The notes: generated by a model not told the origin, from the letters alone. A stretch of DNA of 37,874 nt from Frankia tisae (GCF_025403405.1 NZ_JANEZT010000014.1:1-37874), one strand, 5' to 3'. Positions 7,146 through 16,500 are shown, numbered from the stretch's first letter. Numbers and translations: made by a program.

Positions 7146-8372
7146 ATGGTGAGGACCGTGAACCCGTTCGTGGGTTCCCGGGCGGCGAAGGCCGCCACGG
7201 GATCAGCTGGTGTGGTTGGCGCGGCCATCGCGGCCAGCCTGGTCGCCGAGCGGCGGGCGATCCGCCGCCGCCGCCGCAACCGGCCGGACGCCCCGGCGCC
7301 GCCCGAGCTGAGGCCGATCGGCGGCCGGGTCACCACGGTGATCGCGGCTGACGGTGTGCCGCTGCACGTCGAGGAGACCGGTCCGCCGGACGCGCCGCTG
7401 ACGCTGGTGTTCGTGCATGGGTTCTGCGTGTCCGCCGAGTCCTGGGTCCTGCAGCAGCGGGCCCTTTCGGACCTCGGCCGGATGGTCTTCTTCGACCAGC
7501 GCGCGCACGGGCGCTCCGGGCCGTCCGAGGTCGGCAACTGCACCATCGACATGCTCATTGACGACCTGTACCGGGTGATCCGCGAACGGGTGCCCGGCGG
7601 GCCGATCATTCTCGTCGGCCACTCGATGGGGGGCATGGCGGTCCTGGGCCTGGCCGGCGCCCATCCCGAGCTCTTCGATGACCAGATCATCGGGGTGGCG
7701 CTCTTGTCGACCAGCGCGTCGGAGCTGGCCCAGGTGGCCCTGGGGCTGCCGGCCCTGGCGACGGCGGTGGTGCGCCGGGTGCTGCCCGGCATCGCCGTCG
7801 GCATGCGGCACACCTCCGGCGTGCTGGAGCGGGTTCGCGGGCGGGGCAGCGACATGTCGTGGGAGGTGACCCGGCGGATCGGGTTCGGCGCCACCGACCT
7901 GCCGCCGGCGGTCGTCACCTTCCTCGAGACGATGGTCTCGGACACCTCGGTCGCGGTCATCGCCGCGTTCCTGCCCACCCTGCTCGACAACGATCGGCTG
8001 GCCGCCGCCGCTCGACTGGCCGCGATCCCCACCGTGTTAATCGTCGGCGATGCCGACCTGATCACCCCGGTGGCGCACAGCCGGGCGATCGCCGAGATCC
8101 TGCCCGACGCGGAGCTGGTCGTCGAGCAGGACGCCGGCCACGCCATCATGTTGGAGCGGCCCGAAGCGGTGAACGCCGCGATCCGCGGGCTGGTGCAGCG
8201 ATCCCTCGCCGAGGTCTCGTTGCCGCTGCCGCGGTCGCGGGCGGGACGCCCACCCGCCCCGGTCGGTGCCGCCCCGGTCGGTGCCGCCCCGGTCGGTGCC
8301 GTCGCGGACGGTGCGCCGCCGGCCGAGCGGGCGGCGGTCGCGGACCGCGACGCCGGTGGGACGGTTGCCTGA
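7146..8372 (+). CDS. Alpha/beta-hydrolase fold protein
   Basis: The 408-residue protein has a standard alpha/beta-hydrolase core. The nucleophile S160 lies in GHSMGG, the oxyanion strand is VFVHGFCVSAESW (about 88-100), and the likely acid and histidine are D304 in GDADLITP and H332 in DAGHAIML. The N-terminus has a short hydrophobic helix (about 18-33) followed by RRAIRRRRR, suggesting membrane association with an Arg-rich stop. The C-terminal 50 residues are Pro/Ala-rich with three PVGAA units. The substrate is unknown. A hydrolase of this kind commonly precedes tsaE in actinobacteria, which fits the position. ATG at 7146 has GGAGGAGGGAG just upstream. Confidence 0.9.
   Translation: MVRTVNPFVGSRAAKAATGSAGVVGAAIAASLVAERRAIRRRRRNRPDAPAPPELRPIGGRVTTVIAADGVPLHVEETGPPDAPLTLVFVHGFCVSAESWVLQQRALSDLGRMVFFDQRAHGRSGPSEVGNCTIDMLIDDLYRVIRERVPGGPIILVGHSMGGMAVLGLAGAHPELFDDQIIGVALLSTSASELAQVALGLPALATAVVRRVLPGIAVGMRHTSGVLERVRGRGSDMSWEVTRRIGFGATDLPPAVVTFLETMVSDTSVAVIAAFLPTLLDNDRLAAAARLAAIPTVLIVGDADLITPVAHSRAIAEILPDAELVVEQDAGHAIMLERPEAVNAAIRGLVQRSLAEVSLPLPRSRAGRPPAPVGAAPVGAAPVGAVADGAPPAERAAVADRDAGGTVA
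8256..8300 (+). repeat. Three 15-bp tandem repeats in the hydrolase 3' end
   Basis: GCCCCGGTCGGTGCC occurs three times in perfect tandem, encoding APVGA units in the disordered C-terminal tail. The unit length is a multiple of three, so copy-number change would keep the reading frame. Confidence 0.85.
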
Positions 8373-8480
8373 CCGGCCTTGGCGGACCCGGGCGGCGGGC
8401 ACCGGCGGGCGCGAGCCCGGCGGAATGCCGGCTCGGGCGGGGCGCCGGCTCGGTCGGGTGGTGGCGAGGAGGCGAAGGGC

Positions 8481-8969
8481 GTGAACGCGGCACGGCAACG
8501 CGACGTGGTCGTCGTACCCACGGCGGAGCGGATGCGGGACTTCGGCGCCCGGTTGGGCGCGTTGCTGCGCCCCGGCGACCTGCTGGTGCTCTCCGGCCCG
8601 CTCGGCGCGGGCAAGACGGTCCTCACCCAGGGCATCGCCGTCGGGCTCGGCGTACGCGAGACGGTCACCTCGCCGACGTTCGTGCTCGCGCGGATCTACC
8701 CGGACGGCCGGATCCCGCTCGTGCACGTCGACGCCTACCGGCTCGGCGGGGTGACCGAGGTCGACGACCTCGACCTCGATGCCGACGCCGAGACCTCGGT
8801 GACCGTCGTCGAGTGGGGCGCCGGGCTGGTGGAGGGGCTCGCCCAGGACCATCTGGAGATCATGCTCACCCGACCCACCGCCGACGAGGCCGGCGAGACC
8901 AGGACCGTCCGCCTCGTCGCCACCGGCCCGACCTGGGCGCGACGGCTGCGCGAGCTCGCCGCGGGCTGA
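8481..8969 (+). CDS. tsaE: tRNA t6A37 biosynthesis ATPase TsaE
   Basis: TsaE is the P-loop ATPase that supports TsaB-TsaD in forming N6-threonylcarbamoyladenosine at position 37 of ANN-decoding tRNAs. The 162-residue protein has Walker A GPLGAGKT (39-46), the switch-like VTSPTFVLARIY and the conserved HVDAYRLGG; VVEWGAG follows. The GTG start at 8481 follows GAGGAGGCGAAGGG. It is followed by tsaB after 74 bases. Confidence 0.95.
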   Translation: MNAARQRDVVVVPTAERMRDFGARLGALLRPGDLLVLSGPLGAGKTVLTQGIAVGLGVRETVTSPTFVLARIYPDGRIPLVHVDAYRLGGVTEVDDLDLDADAETSVTVVEWGAGLVEGLAQDHLEIMLTRPTADEAGETRTVRLVATGPTWARRLRELAAG

Positions 8970-9031
8970 ACGCGCCGCCTGCGCCGGGCCGCGGTGGGGC
9001 GGGTACCCGTCGTGGCCGATGCGGCGGTCCG

Positions 9032-9037
9032 TAGTCT
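9032..9037 (+). promoter_or_regulatory. Candidate leaderless -10 element of tsaB
   Basis: TAGTCT ends six bases before the GTG start of tsaB at 9044, and no Shine-Dalgarno is visible between them. The same geometry is seen before the marR gene and guaA in this window. It suggests an internal leaderless promoter inside the tsaE-tsaB-rimI cluster. Confidence 0.45.
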
Positions 9038-9043
9038 GGTTGG

Positions 9044-9802
9044 GTGCTGGTGCTGGCCCTCGACACATCCACGGCCGCCTGTGCGGTGGCGCTCGCCGAG
9101 CTGACGGCGTCCGATCCCGCGCGGCCGGTGAGCCCGGCGGCCGGCGGTCCCACCGGCCCCGGCGTGCACGTCTGGCCCCGGGGGAGCGCGGTCACCGTCG
9201 ACGCCCGCCGTCACGGGGAGCTGCTCGCGCCGTCGATGCGGGCGGTCCTCGACGAGGCGGGCGTGCGCCCGACGGACCTCGGGGCCGTCGTGGTGGGGGC
9301 CGGTCCCGGGCCCTTCACCAGCTTGCGGGTCGGCATGGTGACCGCCGCGGCCTTCGCCGACGCGCTGGACATCCCGGTGCACGGCGTCTGCTCGCTCGAC
9401 GGCATCGGCGCGGCCACGGCCGGCTCGGTCGGTGTGGTCACCGACGCCCGCCGCCGCGAGGTCTACTGGGCCCGCTACGACGCCGGGGTGCGGGTGGGCG
9501 ATCCCGCGGTGGGCCGTCCGGCGCAGGTCGCCCAGGCGATGCGGGAGTTCGGCGTCGACGCCGTCACCGGCCCCGGCCGGGCGCTGTACCCGGAGCCGTT
9601 CGCCGGGTTCGCCGTCGTCGACGACGCGGGGCAGGCGCGGGAGGCGGGCCTGCCGGAGGGTGGCTACCCGCGCCCGGAGCTGCTCGTGGGCCTCGCCGGG
9701 GCGGACCTGTTGGCCGGCCGCGACCCGAGCGTTCTGGTCCCGCTCTACCTGCGACGGCCGGACGCGACCGAACCGCACGCGCCGAAGGCCGTCAGGGTGT
9801 GA
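9044..9802 (+). CDS. tsaB: tRNA t6A37 biosynthesis scaffold TsaB
   Basis: TsaB is the ASKHA-fold partner of TsaD in the t6A-forming complex. The 252-residue protein begins LVLALDTSTAACAVAL (first nucleotide-fold strand) and has VVGAGPGPFTSLRVGM (about 84-99), the family signature, then AFADALDIPVHGVCSLDGI. The C-terminal half is less conserved, as usual in TsaB. An actinobacterial insertion rich in Pro/Gly follows the first strand (about 20-45). The stop overlaps the rimI GTG start by four bases, indicating translational coupling. Its obligate partner TsaD is not encoded in this window. Confidence 0.94.
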   Translation: MLVLALDTSTAACAVALAELTASDPARPVSPAAGGPTGPGVHVWPRGSAVTVDARRHGELLAPSMRAVLDEAGVRPTDLGAVVVGAGPGPFTSLRVGMVTAAAFADALDIPVHGVCSLDGIGAATAGSVGVVTDARRREVYWARYDAGVRVGDPAVGRPAQVAQAMREFGVDAVTGPGRALYPEPFAGFAVVDDAGQAREAGLPEGGYPRPELLVGLAGADLLAGRDPSVLVPLYLRRPDATEPHAPKAVRV

Positions 9803-10410
9803 CCCGGCCGCGGCCGCACCCCGACCAGGTCCAGGATCCTGGTCCTGGCCAGGATCCTGGCCAGGACCTGGTGCTCGTCCCGATGCGCTGGTGGCACGTC
9901 GCGACCGTCGCCGAGCTGGAGCCGACGGTCTTCGCCAACGACCCCTGGACCGCGGAGCTGTTCTGGTCCGAACTGGCCCAGGGCGATCAGCGGCGCTATC
10001 TGGCTGCGATGTGGCGGCCCCGGGGGGTGGCCGCACACGACCTGCCGGCGCTCGTCGGCTACGCGGGGCTGGCGCTCGCCGACGACGGCGCCTACATCCA
10101 GACCATCGGCGTCGTGCCCCGCGGCCGGGGCCGTGGCATCGGAGCCCGCCTGATGATCGCCCTGCTGCGCCACGCGCGCCAGGCCGGCGCCCGGTCCTGC
10201 GGGCTGGAGGTCCGCACCGACAATCATGCCGCTCGGGCGCTGTACAGCAGGCTTGGTTTCGTCGACATCGGCGTGCGCCGCAGCTACTACCAGCCCTCCG
10301 GCGGCGACGCCTACGTCATGCGAGCCCGACCGATCGACACGGTCGGGTACGCCGCGCTGCTCGACGAGGTCGAACGGGCGCTGCCCGGCCGGGTGCGCCT
10401 GGAGCCGTGA
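9799..10410 (+). CDS. rimI: RimI-type ribosomal protein alanine N-acetyltransferase
   Basis: This GNAT-fold acetyltransferase acetylates the N-terminal alanine of ribosomal protein S18 in enterobacteria; actinobacterial members may have wider targets. The protein has 203 residues from the GTG at 9799. The acetyl-CoA site is GVVPRGRGRGIGARLM (motif A), followed by CGLEVRTDNHAARALYSRLGF, the RimI-typical segment. The first about 28 residues form a Pro/Gln/Asp/Gly leader encoded by an extended palindrome (9824-9872); the conserved fold begins at LVLVPMRWWHVATV. The GTG overlaps the tsaB stop (GTGTGA context), which favours this start over the internal ATG at 9883. In relatives tsaD follows directly; here an azoR gene converges after 35 bases. 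Confidence 0.9.
   Translation: MTRPRPHPDQVQDPGPGQDPGQDLVLVPMRWWHVATVAELEPTVFANDPWTAELFWSELAQGDQRRYLAAMWRPRGVAAHDLPALVGYAGLALADDGAYIQTIGVVPRGRGRGIGARLMIALLRHARQAGARSCGLEVRTDNHAARALYSRLGFVDIGVRRSYYQPSGGDAYVMRARPIDTVGYAALLDEVERALPGRVRLEP
9824..9872 (+). repeat. Extended palindrome inside the 5' end of rimI
   Basis: ACCAGGTCC (9824-9832) pairs with GGACCTGGT (9864-9872), and directly inside AGGATCCTGG (9833-9842) pairs with CCAGGATCCT (9849-9858) around a six-base loop, with a five-base bulge. This gives 19 paired bases in 49. It encodes the nonconserved QDPGPGQDPGQD leader. It looks like a small palindromic insertion tolerated as a linker, or an RNA hairpin affecting rimI translation. Confidence 0.75.
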
Positions 10411-10445
10411 CCACCGGCTGGCGTGGGCGCCCCGGCCGGGGTGAC

Positions 10446-11081
10446 TCAGGCCGCTGCCCGCGCCCGCAGGGCGCTCTCGCCCGCGGCCCGGCTGCGCTCG
10501 TAGAGCTCGGTGAAGTCGGCCAGGGCCGGGTTGACCGGGGCGAGCGTCATCTCCACCCGGACCAGTTCGACGTCGGTCGCCCCGAGCGACTCGAGGACGT
10601 GGGCGATGAAGGGGAGCTGGTGGTCCCAGCCCTCCTTGGGGGTGCCCACCGCGTACGAACCGCCCTGGGTGGCGATGACGGTGACGCGGCGACCGGTGAG
10701 CACCGACTCTTCCGGCGGCTGGCGCACGGTGCGCCCGACCAGGATCACCTGGTCCACCCACGCCTTGAACGTGGACGGCACCGAGTAGTTGTACATCGGC
10801 AGCGACAGCAGGAGCTCGTCGGTCGTCTCCAGCTCGGCGATCAGTTCCTCGCGCAGCTTGACGCCCTCGGTCTGCTCCGGGGTGTGCTGCTCGGACGGGG
10901 TGAAGCCCGCCGACAGGGTGGCCCAGTCGAGGTGCGGCGGTGGCGTCAGGGCGAGATCGCGGTAGGTGACGGTGCCCTCGGGGTGGGCGGTGCTCCAGGC
11001 GTCGATGAAGGTGGCGGCCAGTGAGCGGGAGGTCGAGCCCTCCTGAGCCAGGCTCGCGTCGACGTGCAGCAGGTTGGACAT
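10446..11081 (-). CDS. azoR: FMN-dependent NADH:quinone/azo oxidoreductase
   Basis: The 211-residue protein belongs to the flavodoxin-like AzoR/AcpD family, which reduces quinones and azo dyes with NADH and protects against thiol or quinone stress. Signatures are the FMN phosphate-binding start LLHVDASLAQEGSTSRSLA (about 4-22), PMYNYSVPSTFKAWVDQV (about 95-112) and the flavin-contacting TQGGSY. GGAGG eight bases before the ATG at 11081 sets the start. It is divergent from a MarR regulator with 148 bases between them, a classic redox-sensor arrangement. It occupies the position where tsaD lies in related genomes and converges on rimI. Confidence 0.92.
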   Translation of the reverse strand: MSNLLHVDASLAQEGSTSRSLAATFIDAWSTAHPEGTVTYRDLALTPPPHLDWATLSAGFTPSEQHTPEQTEGVKLREELIAELETTDELLLSLPMYNYSVPSTFKAWVDQVILVGRTVRQPPEESVLTGRRVTVIATQGGSYAVGTPKEGWDHQLPFIAHVLESLGATDVELVRVEMTLAPVNPALADFTELYERSRAAGESALRARAAA

Positions 11082-11135
11082 TGCGGGGCCTCCGTGGTTC
11101 CACAGTCGTCAGAGCTCGAGATCATCAGCATTGCG

Positions 11136-11191
11136 AAGATCTGAGGGGAGAATATCTGATCCACATATCGTCTGTGTGTGCACCCATCTGA
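11136..11191. promoter_or_regulatory. Candidate regulatory repeats between azoR and the marR gene
   Basis: AAGATCTGA (11136-11144) and AATATCTGA (11151-11159) are direct repeats with a 15-base period, and CCATCTGA (11184-11191) adds a third ATCTGA core. The area is AT-rich compared with its surroundings. An inverted ATCAG...CTGAT pair also spans the first part. MarR proteins usually bind dyads in the divergent promoter they share with their target, so this is the likely operator area. The exact site is not resolved. Confidence 0.4.
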
Positions 11192-11217
11192 CGGGAGATT
11201 GTTCTGACCGAGACGGG

Positions 11218-11223
11218 TAGGCT
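11218..11223 (+). promoter_or_regulatory. Candidate leaderless -10 element of the marR gene
   Basis: TAGGCT ends six bases before the GTG start at 11230. The intervening bases hold no Shine-Dalgarno. The hexamer and spacing are the same as before guaA (32286-32291). Confidence 0.5.
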
Positions 11224-11229
11224 GAGCCG

Positions 11230-11859
11230 GTGAGCGACGCCGCAGCAGCCGCGGAGCGCGAGGCCGAGGCCGACGGCCTGCCCGAAGACCTGGGGCAGGA
11301 TCTGGGCTGGCTGCTGGGCCAGGTGCAGTACGGCTACCTCGCGGCCTCCGCCGCCGCGGTCGGCGAGCTGCCGGGCGGCCTGCGCGCGCTGCACGTCCTC
11401 GGCGCCGCCGTCGACGGCGAGGCGCGTAACCAGATCGAGGTGGCCCGCCGGTTCGGCATCGACCGGACGGTGATGGTGCGCATCGTCGACGATCTCGAAC
11501 GGGCGGGCCTGGTCGAGCGCCATCCCGACCCGGCCGACCGGCGGGCCCGCATCATCACCGCGACCGAACAGGGCGCGCGGCTCTACGTGGCGACCCAGGA
11601 GGACCGCCGCCTCGTCGACCAGCACGTGCTGGCCGGGTTGAAGCCGGCCGAGCGAGAACGGTTCGTCGAGCTGCTGCGGCGGGTCGCCGCGCGCCTGTTG
11701 GCCGTCGATCCCACGCACGGCTCGGCCGCCTGCGACGCGGCCCGGCGGGAGATCGACGCACACGAGGCCGCCGAGTGCCCGCCGGATGACGGCTGCCTCA
11801 CCGGCGACGGACCCGCTGCAGGCAGCGACAGCACGGGGCGGACGCCCGCCATCGGCTGA
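11230..11859 (+). CDS. MarR-family transcriptional regulator
   Basis: The 209-residue protein has the MarR winged helix at about 55-125. NQIEVARRFGIDRTVMVRIVDDLERAGLVER is the helix-turn-helix and HPDPADRRARIITATEQGARL is the wing with the conserved DxRxR pattern. Flanking helices (about 20-45 and 130-165) form the dimer interface. The C-terminal 40 residues are acidic and contain two cysteines in ECPPDDGC. Divergence from azoR suggests control of that gene in response to quinones, electrophiles or phenolics. The GTG start is supported by a leaderless -10 and by alignment of the N-terminal helix. The sensing residues cannot be assigned. Confidence 0.9.
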   Translation: MSDAAAAAEREAEADGLPEDLGQDLGWLLGQVQYGYLAASAAAVGELPGGLRALHVLGAAVDGEARNQIEVARRFGIDRTVMVRIVDDLERAGLVERHPDPADRRARIITATEQGARLYVATQEDRRLVDQHVLAGLKPAERERFVELLRRVAARLLAVDPTHGSAACDAARREIDAHEAAECPPDDGCLTGDGPAAGSDSTGRTPAIG

Positions 11860-11896
11860 CCGCTGGATGGCGGCGGCCCGGTGAAGGCGGGCGAGT

Positions 11897-12208
11897 TCAG
11901 CGGTGCGGGTGGACCTGATGGAACGGCCAGGCGTGCGGGGAACCGGCGACCAGCCCGTCGGGTGGCACGGGCAGGGGCGCCGTGGCCGGCCCGATGGTGG
12001 CGCCGAGTGGCTCGGGATGAGCGGCGGTGGCCGCGTCGGCGTCCGTCGGCCCGGCGTCGGGCAACCGCAGGATCACCACGACGAGGTCACCCCCCGACTG
12101 GTGACTGAGATATACCTCACCTTCGCGGTCACCGAGGGTGTCGATCGCCCAGTCCCGCAGGTCCGCCAGACGGCCGGGCGTCGCCCTGGCTTCCCACATC
12201 CAGATCAT
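11897..12208 (-). CDS. Small conserved protein of unknown function
   Basis: The 103-residue product starts MIWMWEARATPGRLADLRDW, followed by VYLSHQSGGDLVVVILRLPD. The first 60 residues have a beta-alpha-beta-beta look like small ferredoxin-like (ABM-type) domains, while the last 40 are Pro/Ala/His-rich. The fold idea is an inference from pattern only. The ATG at 12208 has GGGA at the right distance; an in-frame ATG at 12199 is an alternative. A longer reading up to 12397 would cross the groES promoter and is unlikely. It converges on the marR gene (37 bases apart) and is divergent from groES. Confidence 0.65.
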   Translation of the reverse strand: MIWMWEARATPGRLADLRDWAIDTLGDREGEVYLSHQSGGDLVVVILRLPDAGPTDADAATAAHPEPLGATIGPATAPLPVPPDGLVAGSPHAWPFHQVHPHR

Positions 12209-12357
12209 GTTCGGGTCCCATCCCGCGTGGCCGAAGCTGTTCGGGGCCGGTTGCGCGGCCGCGCACCGGGAACGGGCCGGGGCGAGTTCACTCGTCCGGC
12301 GCGGCCGGCAGGCGGCGCCCGCTCCACAGTCGTCTTGACAGATCCGAACCTTGTTGG

Positions 12358-12385
12358 TTGACGTGTGTGGTGCGGGTGCTAGGTT
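12358..12385 (+). promoter_or_regulatory. groES promoter
   Basis: TTGACG (12358-12363) and TAGGTT (12380-12385) are separated by 16 bases. The -10 overlaps the left arm of the CIRCE operator, so HrcA binding would block RNA polymerase. The transcript would carry a leader of about 100 bases before the GTG. Confidence 0.65.
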
Positions 12386-12410
12386 GGCACTCGGCACGTG
12401 AGAGTGCCAG
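12384..12410. promoter_or_regulatory. CIRCE operator (HrcA site)
   Basis: TTGGCACTC-N9-GAGTGCCAG matches the CIRCE consensus TTAGCACTC-N9-GAGTGCTAA with two compensating changes and one at the right edge. HrcA binds this element to repress groE genes until heat or unfolded protein titrates GroEL. No second copy is seen before groEL. Confidence 0.93.
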
Positions 12411-12491
12411 CGACAACAGGCGCCTGTTCACCCGCGACGGCAGGCCGCCAGGGTCGCTCTCTCATCCAGCGCAGGAAGGGGGAGGTCGATC

Positions 12492-14571
<2,080 letters not shown>

Positions 14572-14636
14572 CCGGAGCCGGTTCCGCGAGGCCCGGCCGG
14601 GCGCACTCCGGCCGGCGCCCCGCCCGCGGCAGCGAA

Positions 14637-14676
14637 ACGGTCCGGCCGGACCCCACGTGGGGTCCGGCCGGACCGT
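14637..14676. terminator. 40-bp perfect palindrome after groEL
   Basis: Bases 14637-14656 are exactly complementary to 14657-14676, with CACGTG at the centre. As RNA it forms a very stable hairpin; CTTCGTCTCC follows. It lies 65 bases after the groEL stop, between convergent groEL and whiB, and can terminate transcription from both sides. Confidence 0.85.
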
Positions 14677-14857
14677 CTTCGTCTCCAGGACACTCCTGCG
14701 GCGGCACGCGGCACGCTGTCCGCGTAGGACGGCCGCCGCCTGCCGCCCCACCCGAACGGCTGGGCGAGACCCGGCTGCGGGCCCGCTCACCCGTCGCGGG
14801 TGATCGGCATGGTCGGGATCGGATGTCCAGCCATGTCGTCACCTGCCGCCGGGCCGC

Positions 14858-15190
14858 TCAGCAGGCCGGCGCGAGCCCCGGCCGGGCGGGAACGCGGCGA
14901 GCCACCCCCCGCCGCGAGCGGCCGGTCAGGATCGCCTCGCGTTCCGATTCGCTGAGCCCGCCCCAGACCCCGTAGGGCTCCCGGGCGGTCAGTGCATACT
15001 CCCCGCAGGCGCGGATGACCGGGCAGCGGGCGCATATCGCCTTGGCCGCGGCCTCGCGGGCGGCCCGGGCAGGTCCGCGTTCGCCCTCCGGGTGGAAGAA
15101 GAGCTCGGTGCTCTCCCCGCGGCACGCGCCATGCAGCTGCCACTCCCATTTCTCCGCGCCGGGGCCTGGAAGTCGTCGGACGTCGGTCAT
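14858..15190 (-). CDS. WhiB-family iron-sulfur regulator (WhiB3/WhiD-like)
   Basis: WhiB proteins bind a redox- and NO-sensitive [4Fe-4S] cluster and partner with the main sigma factor. The 110-residue protein has the four cluster cysteines C23, C53, C56 and C62 (GACRG, CARCPVIRAC) and the GVWGG turn at 74-78, followed by a basic tail for DNA contact. WEWQLHGACRG and FFHPEGERGPAR resemble WhiB3/WhiD. A whiB3 gene also follows groEL1 in Mycobacterium tuberculosis, supporting orthology. ATG at 15190 follows a G-run. TCACC-N5-GGTGA (15251-15265) lies upstream as a possible operator. Confidence 0.93.
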   Translation of the reverse strand: MTDVRRLPGPGAEKWEWQLHGACRGESTELFFHPEGERGPARAAREAAAKAICARCPVIRACGEYALTAREPYGVWGGLSESEREAILTGRSRRGVARRVPARPGLAPAC

Positions 15191-16079
15191 CGGCCTGCGC
15201 CCCCCCTTTCGACCTGAGCGGCAAGTGCCGCGGGCTCACCGTAGTACCGGTCACCCTTTTGGTGATCTTGAAAAATTCACCCGGGCGACCCCGCGTCGAC
15301 GGCCGTCAGGTCCGGTGCACTGTGCTGGCACAGCCCCGCCCGGACGCGGCGCGGGTCCACGTGCCCTCCGCCGGTTCCCGCGCCCGGTTGCCCGAGCGGG
15401 CCCCGGCTCGGCAGGGACGTCGAGTCCGTGGGTCCGGCGGACAACTTTGTGGACGATGGTTCGCCTACCCCGGCGATCGCCTGGTCACACGGCCGGGCCG
15501 GGAGGAGCGCGGGTGAACGCCGGACTCGGGGCGACGAGGGCCCTGCGAGGCTCGGCTGCTCGCCGGTCCGTGCCAGCATCACCGAATGGACCGGGCGAAC
15601 CGAACGGATCCGACGATGGGGATCTCGTGGACGGGCCGCAGGCCGGGGCGCCCCGATGGCAGAGACATGCCAGTGGGGCGGGTGGCACCGCTCGCCAGCC
15701 CGGACTGTCCGGGAACGGACAGTCCGGGCTGGCCCGAAAGTCGTAGTGGCGGCGGAGGACGAGGGGGCATGCGGTCGCCCGGCGTCGGCTCCCAGCGCCG
15801 GCGGGACCGCCTCGGTCGGCGAACACGGGGCTCAGGCGGCCGGGCGTGTCCTTGCCGGGCTAAGGGGTGCGCGGCACCGGCGAGCTGCAGTGGGTAGGTG
15901 GTTCGCCAGAAGCGCGCAGCCGACCACACCCGCGGCGATGGCGGGCACGACGGGACGAGCGGAGGCGGGCACGCGGACAAGCGATCGGGCCCGGGCGGCC
16001 CGGTGGCGCGACCCGGTCAGTGAGCGGTCTTGGCTCCCGGCCGCGGGGCTCCGCTGCCGGCCGGGCCACGGCCGGGCGG
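15191..16079. other. Intergenic stretch without a supported gene
   Basis: Open frames on both strands here lack domain patterns, usable ribosome sites and ordered composition. The whiB promoter area, with a dyad at 15251-15265, lies at the left end, and a very strong hairpin sits at 15694-15733. In Mycobacterium tuberculosis the corresponding interval holds sigD and its anti-sigma gene; no sigma-70 region 2 or 4 pattern is seen here in any frame. It may be a decayed region. Confidence 0.6.
15694..15733. repeat. 18-bp perfect stem with GGAA loop
   Basis: Bases 15694-15711 are perfectly complementary to 15716-15733 around the tetraloop GGAA. There is no nearby gene end that it would obviously terminate (whiB starts 500 bases left, the DUF5319 gene ends 347 bases right). 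It could be a dispersed palindromic element, a terminator relic or a small-RNA end. Confidence 0.85.
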
Positions 16080-16487
16080 TCAGCGGGAGTCGGCCTCCGA
16101 AGCGGCTGACGCCTCGTACACGCCATCGGCGAAGCCGCGGGCGTATTCCCAGCTCACGTAGCACGAGGGGTCGGGGGAGAAGGCCGGCTCGTGGACGCGT
16201 GTCCGGCCCTCGTTGAGGAGGTTGCGCAGGTTGCCGGCCAGTAGCTCCCAGTCGAAGTAGTGGGGCTCGGCGCAGCCCTCGCAGTCGACGACAAGGCCGC
16301 GGTAGCCGCGCGGCTCGAGCAGCGTGCGGAAGACGTCGAGGTCTCCCAGCTCGGCGAGGACCTCCTCCCGCTCGTGCAAGGACAGCGGTTCGAGCAGGTC
16401 GAGGTCGTCGACAGAGTCGAGGCGCGCGAGCTCGGCGGCCGGATCCTCGGGGTCACCCGCGAAGGGGTCGACAGGCTCGTCGCTCAC
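16080..16487 (-). CDS. DUF5319 family protein
   Basis: The 135-residue protein matches the actinobacterial DUF5319 family, known next to guaB (for example Rv3412). It starts VSDEPVDPFAGDPEDPAAEL, then has a helical acidic stretch, and a core GLVVDCEGCAEPHYFDWELLAGNLRNLL with a CxxC-x-x-x-H-like cluster suggestive of metal binding, then PDPSCYVSWEYARGFADGV. Function is unknown. GTG at 16487 is preferred because TAGCGT lies seven bases upstream (leaderless); GTG at 16496 would add three residues. It is divergent from guaB. Confidence 0.85.
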   Translation of the reverse strand: MSDEPVDPFAGDPEDPAAELARLDSVDDLDLLEPLSLHEREEVLAELGDLDVFRTLLEPRGYRGLVVDCEGCAEPHYFDWELLAGNLRNLLNEGRTRVHEPAFSPDPSCYVSWEYARGFADGVYEASAASEADSR

Positions 16488-16494
16488 GTCGACC

Positions 16495-16500
16495 ACGCTA
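16495..16500 (-). promoter_or_regulatory. Candidate leaderless -10 element of the DUF5319 gene
   Basis: On the minus strand TAGCGT ends seven bases before the GTG at 16487, with no ribosome binding site between. The hexamer is identical to that before alr (3828-3833) with the same spacing. Confidence 0.45.

Noticed and set aside
12209..12397. N-terminal extension of the small minus-strand protein beside groES
   Set aside because: It would run through the groES promoter and CIRCE; the internal ATG at 12208 has a ribosome site and begins the ordered part.
15832..16164. Minus frame with a short hydrophobic stretch, considered as an anti-sigma remnant
   Set aside because: The orientation is opposite to that expected from the sigD-rsdA arrangement next to guaB, it overlaps the DUF5319 gene, and only the hydrophobic stretch supports it.
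15428..16216. 262-codon plus frame between whiB and the DUF5319 gene, considered as sigD or another gene
   Set aside because: No sigma region 2 or 4 motifs, no Shine-Dalgarno, Arg-rich random composition, and it runs into the DUF5319 gene.
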